Source: Beroe forskalii
Taxonomy: Eukaryota > Ctenophora > Nuda > Beroida > Beroidae
Direction: 5' to 3'
Length of the DNA stretch: 64,000 nucleotides
Assembly: GCA_011033025.1 (NCBI GenBank)
Contig: WFMF01000037.1
Span: forward strand, 620,001-684,000
Shown: positions 12,524 through 23,103 of the stretch, in pieces
Layout of the letters: every line of letters begins with the position of its first letter
How positions within the stretch are numbered: position 1 is the stretch's first letter
Notes under the pieces: generated by a model
Seen by the model: the letters and a program-made list of their open reading frames with translations, nothing else
The model's database searches: none
What the model was told of the DNA's origin: nothing
Made by a program: the position numbers and the translations under genes

Positions 12524-12834
12524 AGACTTTTTTACTTAGTTACAAATTTTACAATTTTGCCTCTGCTTTATGAAAAAAGTCATTTTGACTTGTAATTACA
12601 CCATAAAAGTCCGTCTGATGCTGCTTAAGGCCTTTTACAAATACATCATTAGAAATTCTAATCTGATGACCAAAAACTAAGACAAATACGACGCAAATAA
12701 CAGACATCTTAACATTAGACTTAAACCAGCCACTTAGTAAGGGATTGACCCGTAACCCCCTGTGAACTAAATCCTCCCAAAGATGTTAGAACGTTTTTCG
12801 GTAGTTCATAGGTCATAGAAACCCCTAAGAAAGT

Positions 12835-13560
12835 TATCCAAAAAATTCCTTGGGGAACCTTGATTTTTACCCCTTTTTACCCGCTGGCGTGGGTTAAAAC
12901 TTTAAATGGCGTTATCTCGGCTTCCTTTTGAGATACAGAGCTCAACAACCACACTAAAATATGCGCAATGGACACATTTAGTCGGGCGGGTCATGGTCCC
13001 AGGTCGCTATTTTGAACCGTTTTCGAGATAATCGCCAAAAAACCCTTTTTCGCTAGGCACGAAGGGGTAAAAAATGGTCCCGGTAAATACAGCTGTACTG
13101 TGGGTAAATTGGCACTTATAATGATCACAGACACGTCTATCAGTTCTTCAAATCCTTAAGTAACACCAGAAAAAAGTTATCCAAAAAATTCCATAATTTA
13201 ACCCCCTTTTCACCCCTTTTTCAAACCCCCACGTAAGCCAAATTTTCAAATGGGGATATCTCGGCTTCCTTTTGAGATACGGAGCTCAGTAACCACTTTA
13301 AAATATGCGCAATGGGCACATTTGGTTGGGCGGGTCATGGTCCCAGGTCGATATTTTGAACCGTTTTCGAGATAATCGCCAAAAACCCCTTTTTCACTAT
13401 GTGCAAAGGGGTAAAAAGTGGTCCCGGTAAATACAGCTGTACTGTGGGTAAATTGGCACTTATTATGATCACAGACACGTCTATCAGTTCTTCATAGCAT
13501 AAAGTAACACCAGAAAAAAGTTATCCAAAAAATTCCATAATTTAACCCCCTTTTCACCTC
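12835..13560. repeat. About 341-bp tandem repeat in the left arm of the second foldback
   Basis: The marker AGTTATCCAAAAAATTCC recurs at about 12835, 13175 and 13518. Each unit carries TCTCGGCTTCCTTTTGAGAT and GGGCGGGTCATGGTCCCAGG. The right arm contains about one unit fewer, so the unit was gained or lost after the arms formed. Confidence 0.8.
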
Positions 13561-13866
13561 TTTTTTTAAACCCCTGTGTTAGCCAAATTTTGAAATTGGG
13601 ATATTTTGACTTTCAATCGAGATAAGGAGGTCTTACAGCTGTCAACAACCAATCTAGAATGTCTAGAATGAGCACATTTGGTTGGGTAGAACAAGGTTGC
13701 AAGTTTCTATCTCATATCTCATATCGATTTGATGGAATTTGGAAATTTTTTACCAAATTCAGGGGGCTACACGTATGAAAGAGGTCAAAATACGTCTTAG
13801 GTGAGTCATCATTTTGATATATAATGACCATTTCTGATTGACCATTCGTGGTATTCAGGTAGAATT

Positions 13867-14774
13867 TTAGAGCTGGCCATACCATAAAGCAAATCCCCAT
13901 AAAAACCCACATAGAGCGAACCCACCCATAAAGCAAACTGCATAATATTTTGGAGGAAAATTCTGTGAAAGATGTACAGTAATCATGGAAAGTATGGATA
14001 CTCTAAATGAGACCATTCCACATAATGACACTTCAAAATTTTTGACCTGGGCAAACAAACACTGTTGAAATGAAAATACAAATACAAGTTCCACTTGCAT
14101 TTTAGGAAGATGTTGTCCCAACAGATTGGATTCATTCCTTCTGGTAGAGAGCCATGCTCTAATATTATCCTGCCAAACGTACTGGCCAGGAAAGATGGGG
14201 GTTTCTACGGAATTTAATGTCAATCAGACAATGCATAGATGGCCTTATTAAAGCATCAATTTCGTGCTCTTGCCTTAATAATGTATTCAACATAACTTGT
14301 CCATTCATGATTTCGCATTGCAAGCAATTGTCAACTTTCATTATGGATGGTGGCATATGGCTGGCCATAAACCACAGTTCTATTGCTGTGAGTCTAGCTG
14401 GGCGTCGGAGTATGGCTACCATAAATGTATAAGGTGTGCCCTGATACCTTGGATTTAGGAATGGTTTCTCAAGAATTGAAGTTGAAGGTAAATTCCAAAG
14501 CACTTACCAGTTACCACAAGATATTATACCCACCTGAAGAAAAAATATGACTCTTCAAGCAGATATAAATGCCAACTCTGGCAGCAAGGAAGATTTGGGA
14601 TATACTTGGTTGGATATATACCATGTTAAAACACTCTTTAGAGAATGGCATCATGAAAGCAACTATCCAACATCCATGAGGCTTATCTGATAAAGAGAGA
14701 AGCTTTGGCAAACTGTCAAAGAGGACAGAAATTTCCTTACTGGCAGCAGTTATGATGTTTATTGTTGCAAACAT
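13867..14774 (-). other. Possible decayed coding region inside the second foldback
   Basis: Three consecutive minus-strand open frames (14511-14774, 14165-14503, 13867-14223) lie in the loop of the foldback, partly overlapping. Their composition is less repetitive than the arms. I see no DDE, RNase H, THAP or zinc-finger pattern. They could be the remains of an internal gene, or chance. Confidence 0.2.
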
Positions 14775-15763
14775 GATTCTGTGTGCTTTCTGCTGAGAAA
14801 GAAGTTCAGAACACTGCTATTTCAAACCTCATGGGTTTGAAAGATAAGTAGCATCTAAATCTGAAGGACCCTTATAAGATGAAAAGAAGTGATTTTAGTT
14901 GCTTATTTTGTAATATCGAAACTTAAAATTACTGCTTCTCCATTTCAGTACGATGTATTTATGGATTATAATAGTGTTTCATGTTTTGTTAACAATCCGA
15001 AATGGTCATCGTATGTGAAAATGATTACTCGCCTAAGACATATTTCGACCTCTTTCATACGTGTGTAGCCCCTGAAATTGGCGAAAAATGGGTTTTTTGG
15101 CAATTTGTATTAAATTGGTATGAGATAGAGACTTGAAACCATGTTCTAACCCACCAAATGTGCTCATTCTAGACATTCTAGATTGGTTGTTGACAGCTGT
15201 AAGACCTCCTTATCTCGATTGAAAGTCAAAATATCCCAATTTCAAAATTTGGCTTACGCGGGGGTTTGAAAAAGGGGTGAAAAGGGGGTTAAATTATGGA
15301 ATTTTTGGATAACTTTTTTCTGGTGTTACTTTAGGATTTGAAGAACTGATAGACGTGTCTGTGATCATTATAAGTGCCAATTTACCCACAGTACAGCTGT
15401 ATTTACCGGGACCATTTTTTACCCCTTCGTGCCTAGCGAAAAAGGGTTTTTTTGCGATTTTCTCGAAAACGGTCAAAGATAGCGACCTGGGACCTTGACC
15501 CGCCCGACTAAATGTGCTTATTGCGCATATTTTGGAGTGGTTGTTGAGCTCTGTATCTCAAAAGGAAGCCGAGATAACGCCATTTAAAGTTTTAACCCAC
15601 GCGGGTAAAAAGGGGTAAAAATCAAGGTTCCCCAAGGAATTTTTTGGATAACTTTCTTAGGGGGTTTCTATGACCTATGAACTACCGAAAAACGTTCTAA
15701 CATCTTTGGGAGGATTTAGTTCACAGGGGGTTACAGCCTGGGGCAGATAAATCCCTTACTAAC

Positions 15764-16235
15764 TTTTGCAATAAAATTCAGTCGGCTAGCCACTAAAAAT
15801 TTTAATGCCACTGGGTCACTGGGTCAGCAAGCCTCTGAAAACACAATTTGTGAAAAATCACAGAATGTCTGCTTAAAGCTCACTTTGCTGCTACGCAGCA
15901 CCCTCGTTCGCAAATTTCAAAACAACAATTCAAATTTAATGAAAATGTTTTACCGCATCAAAAAACTCCCGATCCGTTCAAAAAGTTATATTAGAGATCA
16001 CAGCAACGTAATCAAAAACACCATTAACAGAAATGAGCGCGGCTAGCAATTCTCCGTGCACGTGTCACCATGGTAACCCGCACAAATCGTAATGCATGGT
16101 TTGCGTTCCGAAGATGTTTCCGCCGTTATGTACAAACAAAAAACAGAGGTTGCGAAATTATATAAGAGATTCTCTGTAAGGAGAATGCAAGACAGTCTTC
16201 TACTATAGTATGTATTGCTGTTTGACCCTTATTGA
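15764..16235. other. Spacer without a gene; short hairpin near 16170
   Basis: No coding sequence is recognised. GATTCTC and GAGAATG at about 16168-16190 form a small hairpin just after a TATA-like AATTATATAAGA, a layout like that at 12140-12175. Confidence 0.35.
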
Positions 16236-16500
16236 TCAAACCAGCATTTCTAGACCCAAAATTTTCAATTTCTTAATCCTGCAGGAAGTTACCATCCTGC
16301 CCAGGCAGTAAAGAATGATTTCTTCAAGACAACAATCTGTAGACTGGTCTGGTCGAAATCTGCACTTGAATTCCAAAATGGTCCCTTTAGGTAACACTAT
16401 GTGTTGAGCAGTAAGATTTAGATGCATCACTTCAAGATAGGTGGTGTTCAGGTATCATCAGTCCACTACCTACATCAGCTTTTGGGATGTTCAAAAAATC
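16236..16500. repeat. Diverged inverted partner of 6594-6890
   Basis: The reverse complement of this stretch shows the same ordered words as 6594-6890 (AAAGCTGA.GTAGG, GGACTGATGAT, TTACCTAAAGG, then GATTGTTGTCTTGAA). It extends the giant palindrome inward. Identity is visibly lower than in the main arms. Confidence 0.5.
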
Positions 16501-16856
16501 TATGAAAATATGCATAAGGGATCCTCCATTCAATTGATAGTTCAAATATCATAAGTACAACTTATTTTCATCTTGTTAATATATTAAAATTCCACAGCCA
16601 TTATGGCAACTTATAGTGTTATCAAGCAGCCAGATAATGAGAAAGGCAGTGATTCAACATTTGAAAGATTAGCATTCACTAATTAATGTTTTGCAATGAT
16701 GGAAATTGAAACATTGATATTTTCTAACTTGTCTGAGCACTCAGTATTCATTTTATTCCATAATTTGTTCTAGGCCGTTTATAAAATTGAAAAATAATGA
16801 AAGATCTAAAGATGCATTTAATCCATATAATAATGATTATAATTAACTATCATAAT

Positions 16857-17228
16857 TTAACAAAACTTGTGGCGGGCACCCACTGGCAGGTTGTAGTGCG
16901 ACCGGAGGGCATACTTCAGCCTGCTGAAGTAGAACTTCAGTCCACCCTCACTGAGGTGGAGTGGGTCCTCAGCACCCCTCCCAAACACTGGCTTCAGTGA
17001 ACTCGTCCCCGTGCAGAACGCAGTGGTGTCGATGAAGGTGAGCTTGGGGTTAGACCGGGTTAAATCACGTAGAAAGTGGTTATAATGTTTAATACGGGTA
17101 TTGAGAACCGACTCATTATAACCCAAGTAAACGGTGGGAAGAACACCAGGTAGGAATATATGTAGATAAGGGTGTTCAGAGAGGAGCAAGATCAGATACG
17201 AATAGAGGGCCTTAGCTAGGGCAGGCAC
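16857..17228 (-). pseudogene. SGNH/GDSL-hydrolase-like fragment
   Basis: A 123-residue open frame. Its C-terminal half contains FIDTTAF followed by DPLHLSEGGLKFYFSRLK. This resembles the last conserved block of SGNH (GDSL-type) esterases, where Asp-x-x-His supplies two catalytic residues. The N-terminal catalytic serine block (GDS) is not present, so only the C-terminal part survives. Such esterase domains occur in the first ORF of some CR1-like LINEs and in other animal mobile elements. The fragment sits between the diverged repeat at 16236-16500 and the inner edge of the right arm (17246), with no left-arm counterpart, so it was probably brought in by an insertion. The family is inferred from the motif only. 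Confidence 0.5.
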
Positions 17229-18100
17229 TTGACAAGAGTTTTAAACTTTACAACACTACTTTATACAATCAAATTTGAGGATGAACCTTATCTTCATATG
17301 GAGTTTTCTGAAGATGAGAGATAATATAATTATTTTAAATGTTGTATTCTCGAAACTGGCAGTAAATCAGTGGTGAAAAGTAGATCTGTTTTGAATCCAT
17401 TATTGCATTTTAGTGTTTCACTATGGGGTCCCCTCAGTCAATGCTATAGGAATCAAGTTCAACAAGCTTTTATGAGGTTTTAAATTAATTGAGTATCAAT
17501 AACTGCTAAAACCATGTGAAATATTTAAATATGAAGCTATAGAAACCTAGAAGTAAAGTAAAGTAAGCATAATACAATACAATACAAAATTTCGGAAATA
17601 CACCAACATGATTCTTACTTAAAAAACATAATGGTATTTAATCATCTCTAATCTCATACCCACTTGATCAATATCAATTGTTAAAAATTATTTAGCATCA
17701 TTTCACTCTGATGCCTGTTCCATAGCAACATTTATAAAAAGAATTAATTAATTAATCACTTCTAAATATACACACAATGTGTCACCTTTGAAAACTTAAT
17801 AATTTCAAATAACTTAATAATTTAAAAAACTAAAATAAATAAACTGAAAACTGTGACACATGCCCTCTAATTGTAGGGAAAAATGAGATGAGGTAATTAA
17901 CATATCCAATTCACTCAAGTTCAATTGTCTAGAGACATAATTAAGAATGATTTAAATGCCTCGAAATAGCACTAAAGAGCCATACTATATGAAAGTTTGT
18001 TGAAAACAAATGATTCGCATCTGAAAAATGATCACAATAAAGCATTAACATAACTTCATACAGTCATATATTGGGTTCTGAGTCACATAATACAATTAGT

Positions 18101-20026
18101 TCATGATGAGAGAAGCTGGTCCCCAAACTGAGAAGTGGCACATATGAATTCAACTTGCTTTTTAAAGTTTTTTCTGCTCAGTTCTGCTGCACTCAATTTC
18201 AATGGCAGTCCAAGTTGGTCATGGAGCTGAATGATTGACTTGTTACTTTCATCTTCTTGATTAAAGATGAGGGGGATGTGAAAGTTGGTTTCAAATTTAC
18301 CAATTGATGAACACAATGCATTTCTGTGGACTGATTGATAGTTTGAGCATTCCAAAATCTGATGTGATGGGGAATCAGGCAATATACCACATTCAAGACA
18401 CAAGTGAATTTCCATTTCCTTGTCTGCTTTCAGCACTGAGTAAGTAAAGTCCTGGAACCTCAAACAGTGGCCATGAATGAAGTCAGCAAATTGTGTGTCA
18501 AGTAATCTTGAGCTATTTCTGGAGAACATTGTTGACTGTATAGCTTGAAAAGAATCTACATATGTTTTTAGTAACTCAAATTTAACATCATTTTCCATGC
18601 AAAAGGGGTCAGCCTTGCAGATGGTTGGCATGTTTTCACAGAGATGTTTATCCCACAACTGGCAGATGAATCTTAGAACTTCATCTTTTTTGTAGACAAA
18701 CTGTTTCCTTTTGTATGATGCCAGGGACACTTGGTTCATCCTTCTGTTTTCAATGACATTGAATTTTTTCTGGAGGAACAATTTTGTGATACTTGTGTAT
18801 TCATAGAAAGAGTGTCCTCTGCTTTCTTCTATCTGCAACAAGCATCCAGTAAGATTGTCTGCTTGGAATAAGCTCTTAAGAACAAACTTAATGACCACTC
18901 TTTTGTGTAGATCTTCTAAGGAAGGGATACCAGTGATCAGTCTTGCTAGTTCATTGGATGGGTAATATTGTGCTCCAGTAATTCTGAGCAAAGACTTGGC
19001 CATAAACTTATTAAACAAGTCTAGGTTACCATTTAGCCATATTGGTGAAGCATACAAGATCTTGGTTATGATTATGGTCTTGAATAGTAGAATCAGTGCT
19101 GATGTATTGAGCCCTCTTTTCCTGGATGTGTCATCTGCAAGTTTTTGCCAATTATAGGATACATTCTTCAGAGTGTACCTAGCATGCTGCACAAAAGAAA
19201 GATCCTCATCAATTATGACTCCAAGTACTTTGCTTTTTTGTACATAGAAAAGCAATTCCTTCCCAATGGCAATCTTTTGTAATGGTTTGCTGTTATTTGA
19301 TGAGAAATAAGGGTCAATGATGATGACTTCTGTTTTGTCTTTGGAGCAGTTAACACATAATCGCCACCTGTTGCACCAGTCTGCTATATAAGTAGTAACC
19401 ATTTGCATCTTTACAATAGCATCTGTTATATCAGTGCTGACAACCACTATACTCCCATCATCAGCGAATTTAAACGTCTGTGTACACAATCTGGCTTGTA
19501 CAGGTAAATTCTCTGGTCTAAGTAGGTCTGAAATGAACACAATGAAGAGAATGGGGGATAATATGGACCCTTGAGGGACCCCAATTAGTTTGCAGAGACG
19601 TTTTGGGCCAGTGTAAGAGTTGACACTCAGACTAACATATCTCTGAGAGAGGAATGAGTGCACAGCTCTAAGAAGCTTTCCCTTGATACCAAGATTGTAC
19701 ATTTTCCATATGAGACATGGGACTGAAACACTATCGAATGCCTTTTCGAAATCAATAAGCAGTATGAGGGCAGTGAGCTTTCTTCTTTTAATCTCGCTAA
19801 GATTTGACACCATTTTGTAAAGATATTGTGTGGTATTTTTCCCTGGTAGAAAACCTTCTTGTGCTTCATCTACTATGTCCTTGAGCCCACAAAATTCTCT
19901 GATTCTACTTTCAAGTATCCTTTCCAATATTTTACCAATGTAAGGAGATAGTGACAGTGGTCTGTATGAACCTGGTTCCATAAGAGGATTTGTTTGGCTT
20001 TTTGATAAACGTGACAAGTGAGTCAT
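18101..20026 (-). pseudogene. LINE reverse transcriptase, 5'-truncated and frame-broken
   Basis: The longest open frame of the window (641 residues). Reverse-transcriptase blocks are in order: YRPLSLSPYIGKILERI, FEKAFDSV (motif A, catalytic Asp), GVPQGSILSPILF (motif B) and FADDGS (motif C, the catalytic Asp pair). After the polymerase comes a long C-terminal region with paired cysteines (CLECGILPDSPSHQILEC), a Cys/His motif common in LINE tails. The frame starts after a break. Upstream, about 20030-20345 still encodes related protein in another frame, with at least three in-frame stops and a frameshift near 19985. The endonuclease domain is absent. A related, more diverged copy lies at 26265-27260. 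The exact clade (Jockey/CR1-like group) is uncertain. Confidence 0.85.
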
Positions 20027-20344
20027 CCCAAATCAATTACCAGAGTCTATAACCAGGTTATACAGTTTTTAAGATAAATTTTAGCATTTCTTGGCAAGTG
20101 CTTTAACATAGTGGGGTGAATGGATGTTGCATCACTTGTTTTTCCACACGTTTTTGCTTTGATATAGACCTTGAGACCTCTTCAATTGTAATTTCTCCCA
20201 TCATTAATCTGGATGTATCATCAATAGCATTGTCTGACATATTCTCTATATCAAAATCTTTTTCCAGAATAAATTCCATATCTTTATTTATCTTGTCAAA
20301 GTGTTCTTCATCAAATTTGGAATTTTCAAGGTGTCTGCCACAGA

Positions 20345-20560
20345 AGAATCTTATATATAATTTGGAGATGGCACGTGAATTTTGTCTGTTTGTGCGGGCG
20401 CACAGTTTAAATTTGAGCTTGCCAAGAGAATATCAAGAGAAAACAGATACAAAGCGGAAGAAATGGTGCCGTTGCTATGGAGTTGGATATTTGCCATACG
20501 TGCAACATAAAGTAGTTCACAAAGTAGTGTTACTAGCTACGTTAGTGATTTAAGCTGTCG
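20345..20560 (-). repeat. TATA-containing repeat next to the LINE 5' break
   Basis: Inverted match to about 12050-12155, including CACGTG, GAGATGGCACGTGAATT-like and AATTATATATAAG words. On the minus strand it lies immediately upstream of the truncated LINE frame, so it could be an unrelated repeat fused to the LINE or a promoter-like segment used by it. Confidence 0.45.
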
Positions 20561-20929
20561 AGATGTTGCTTTTTAAATGTTGATGTTTTTAAATTTTTTA
20601 GTTCATGAGGCATGTGGGGAATATTTTGGACGACAGTTATCGGAAGTTTTGGAAAATGAAGTTATTACAAAAACTATCTCTAAGCAGTAAAGTTCAACCC
20701 GATGAAACAAATTCGCATCGAGCGATGTTCCCTCGTCTCGGCGTGTTTCAAAATTAATGAGAAGATCACAATTTCGATTCAGAACACTTCACGTAAGCGT
20801 AAGGGAAAATAAAATTGTTGAACTAACAAAAGCAGCGACAGCGCTGTACATTTTAATCTTCGCGCGCCAACGCAGAAACTCAACAGCGTCGCAAAAGTTA
20901 TTTTTAGATATAGTTACGAACTTACAAAG

Positions 20930-22830
20930 ACAAAATGGGCATAATAGGCCGCGAACTTTGGTTAGCCTGAACCAGGCGAACTCAGTTCATGTGAACTCCT
21001 TGGCGAGGTTTCGCCAGCACCGCCGACGGATTCATAATTTTTTCCTTGGCGAACTCCGCTGAAGTTAGCCGAAAGTTCGCCAGGCGTTCGCCCGAACTCC
21101 GGGCGAACTCAGGCGAACTCAGGCGAACCAGCGGAGTTCGCCGCAAACTAGCGAACTAGTTCGCCCTTGAACAAGATTCGCGAACTTAAAATTTTGGTTG
21201 GCGAACGATTTTTTGGAGTTCGTGACTGGACTCGTTGCGGCGGGCCGAACTTGTTCGCAGGCAGACTAGTTCGCGGACTAGTTCGCCAGGGAACAGCCCG
21301 GCGGACTAGTCGCCCATGACTACTTTCTAAGTTCTGTGAACTAGTTCGCTGACGAACTCTTAATCAGGCGTTGTCTGCAGTCTGACCCTTAAGCCGCCGG
21401 TGGCCTAGCCTGACAAGCGAACTCCATTAACATTTTTCTTTGGTGATGGTCGCTGCGAGCTAATTCGGGTTAGGGTTTGGGGTTAGGGTTTTGGGTTAGG
21501 GTTTGGGTTAGGGTTTGGGTTAGGGTTTGGGTTAGGAGGGGTTTGGGTTAGGGTTTGGGTTAGGGTTTGGGTTAGGGTTTGGGTTAGGGTTTGGGTTAGG
21601 GTTTGGGTTAGGGTTTGGGTTAGGGTTTGGGTTAGGGTTTGGGTTAGGGTTTGGGTTAGGGTTTGGAGTTAGGGTTTGGGTTAGGGTTTTGGGTTGGGGT
21701 TTTGGGTTAGGGTTTTGGGTTAGGGTTTGGGTTAGGGTTTTGGGTTAGGGTTTGGGTTGGGGTTTGGGTTAGGGTTTGGGTTAGGGTTTGGGTTGGGTTT
21801 GGGTTAGGGTTTGGGTTAGGGGTTTGGGTTAGGGTTTGGGTTAGGGTTTGGGTTAGGGTTTGGGTTAGGGTTTGGGTTTGGGTTACCGGTTAGGGTTACC
21901 GGTTAGGGTTTGGGTTAGGGTTTGGGTTAGGGTTTGGGTTAGGGTTTTGGTTAGGGTTTGGGTTAGGGTTTGGGTTAGGGTTTGGGATAGGGTTTGGGTT
22001 AGGGTTTGGGTTAGGGTTTGGGTTAGGGTTTGGGTTTGGGTTAGGGTTTGGGTTAGGGTTAGGGTTTGGGTTAGGGTTTGGGTCAGGGTTTGGGTTAGGG
22101 TTTTTGTTACCGGTTAGGGTTTGGGTTAGGGTTTGGGTTTGGGTTAGGGTTTGGGTTAGGGTTTGGGTTAGGGTTTGGGTTAGGGTTTGGGTAAGAGTTT
22201 GGGTTAGGGTTTGGGTTAGGGTTTGGGTTAGGGTTTGGGATAGGTTTTGGGTTAGGGTTTGGGTTAGGGTTTGGGTTTGGGTTTGGGTTAGGGTTTGGGT
22301 TAGGGTTAGGGTTTGGGTTAGGGTTTTGGTTAGAATTTGGGCTCGGGTTTGTGTTGGCGCACCATCGTTCGAGGCGAACTAGTTTGGCAGTTTACAGTGG
22401 AATTGTTTTGGTTATGACAAAGTTGCAGCATAATTAATATAAATTCCCCGAACTAGTTCGCTGACGAAAAACTTAGTTCTGCGAATAGTTAAAGGCGAAA
22501 AGTCGCTGGCTGTTGACAGAAATGACCGCAAACTTTCGCCTGAACTAGTTCGCCATGACATTGACGCAATCGTTGCCAACAAAACAAGTTCGCCCCTGAA
22601 CTTATTCCGAAATTCTGATTTGGCGAACTCCATTTAGTTAAGCCCCGAGTTTTTCAGTTGCCAAGTTGGGGCGTCTACAACTTTCGCGAACTCAAGAGGT
22701 CGCCAAAATTGGCGAACTGTCGGCAGCAGCTGGAACTTCAGTGAGTTGGGCCAGGTCGCCTGGGGTTCGCCCGGGTTCTTGACGAACTAAAGTTCAGCGA
22801 CCTATTATGCTACAAAATCTTGGCGTAAAA
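20930..22830. repeat. Clustered palindromic GCGAACTAGTTCGC motifs
   Basis: The word GGCGAACT and its complement AGTTCGCC occur dozens of times on both sides of the TTAGGG-type array (about 20940-21440 and 22370-22830). They often join into the 14-bp palindrome GCGAACTAGTTCGC or close variants. Spacing is irregular, so this is not a simple tandem repeat. No gene is supported. The open frames here (20757-21062, 22412-22633) are repeat-derived. Confidence 0.65.
21463..22352 (+). repeat. Interstitial telomere-like array (TTTGGGTTAGGG)n
   Basis: About 0.9 kb of a 12-base unit formed by TTAGGG alternating with TTTGGG, with scattered variants (TTACCGG, TTAGGGG, GGGATAGGG). The animal telomere repeat is TTAGGG, so this is a regular two-hexamer variant lying inside a 5.4-kb insertion rather than at a chromosome end. 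The 12-bp period leaves long repeat-only frames (21872-22117, 22104-22382) that are not genes. Confidence 0.9.
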
Positions 22831-22991
22831 TTTTGAATTTGATTTTGCTCTTAGTCTGGCGCGCACCAGGCAAAGACCTAAAATTAATTTCATTTATTTC
22901 CATTTCGCAGCTTTATTCAGTATACGAATGAAGGAAAAATCATAATTCACGGTGAGACCAGTCAAACAATGCGTTAGTGTTTCCTAATGCC

Positions 22992-23103
22992 TAACCACGA
23001 GCGCGTCGCAACATTCGTCGTTTGCTCCTTTGAAATCAACATTCATCTAACCACGAGCGCGTCGCAACTTTCGTCGTTTGCTCCTTTGAAATCAACATCC
23101 ACC
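22992..23103 (+). repeat. 56-bp tandem duplication at the insertion edge
   Basis: Two near-identical copies of a unit containing ACCACGAGCGCGTCGCAAC and TCGTCGTTTGCTCCTTTGAA begin at 22992 and 23048. They lie just inside the right target duplication (23122-23130). Confidence 0.8.

Larger units (their letters stand above)
12734..15763. mobile_element. Second foldback element (ends TTAGTAAGGGATT)
   Basis: The left arm (about 12734-13840) and right arm (about 14993-15763) are inverted copies. The tips are TTAGTAAGGGATT at 12734 and AATCCCTTACTAA ending at 15763, followed inward by GTAACCCCCTGTGAACTAAA on both sides. The left arm is longer because it holds an extra tandem unit of about 341 bp. 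The middle 1.15 kb has weak open frames on the minus strand but no recognisable transposase. No clear target duplication is visible. The inner word GTAACCCCCTG also occurs near 33205 and, inverted, near 34540. Confidence 0.75.

Noticed and set aside
21463..22352. Chromosome end
   Set aside because: The TTAGGG-type array is embedded in an insertion with sequence and a target duplication on both sides.
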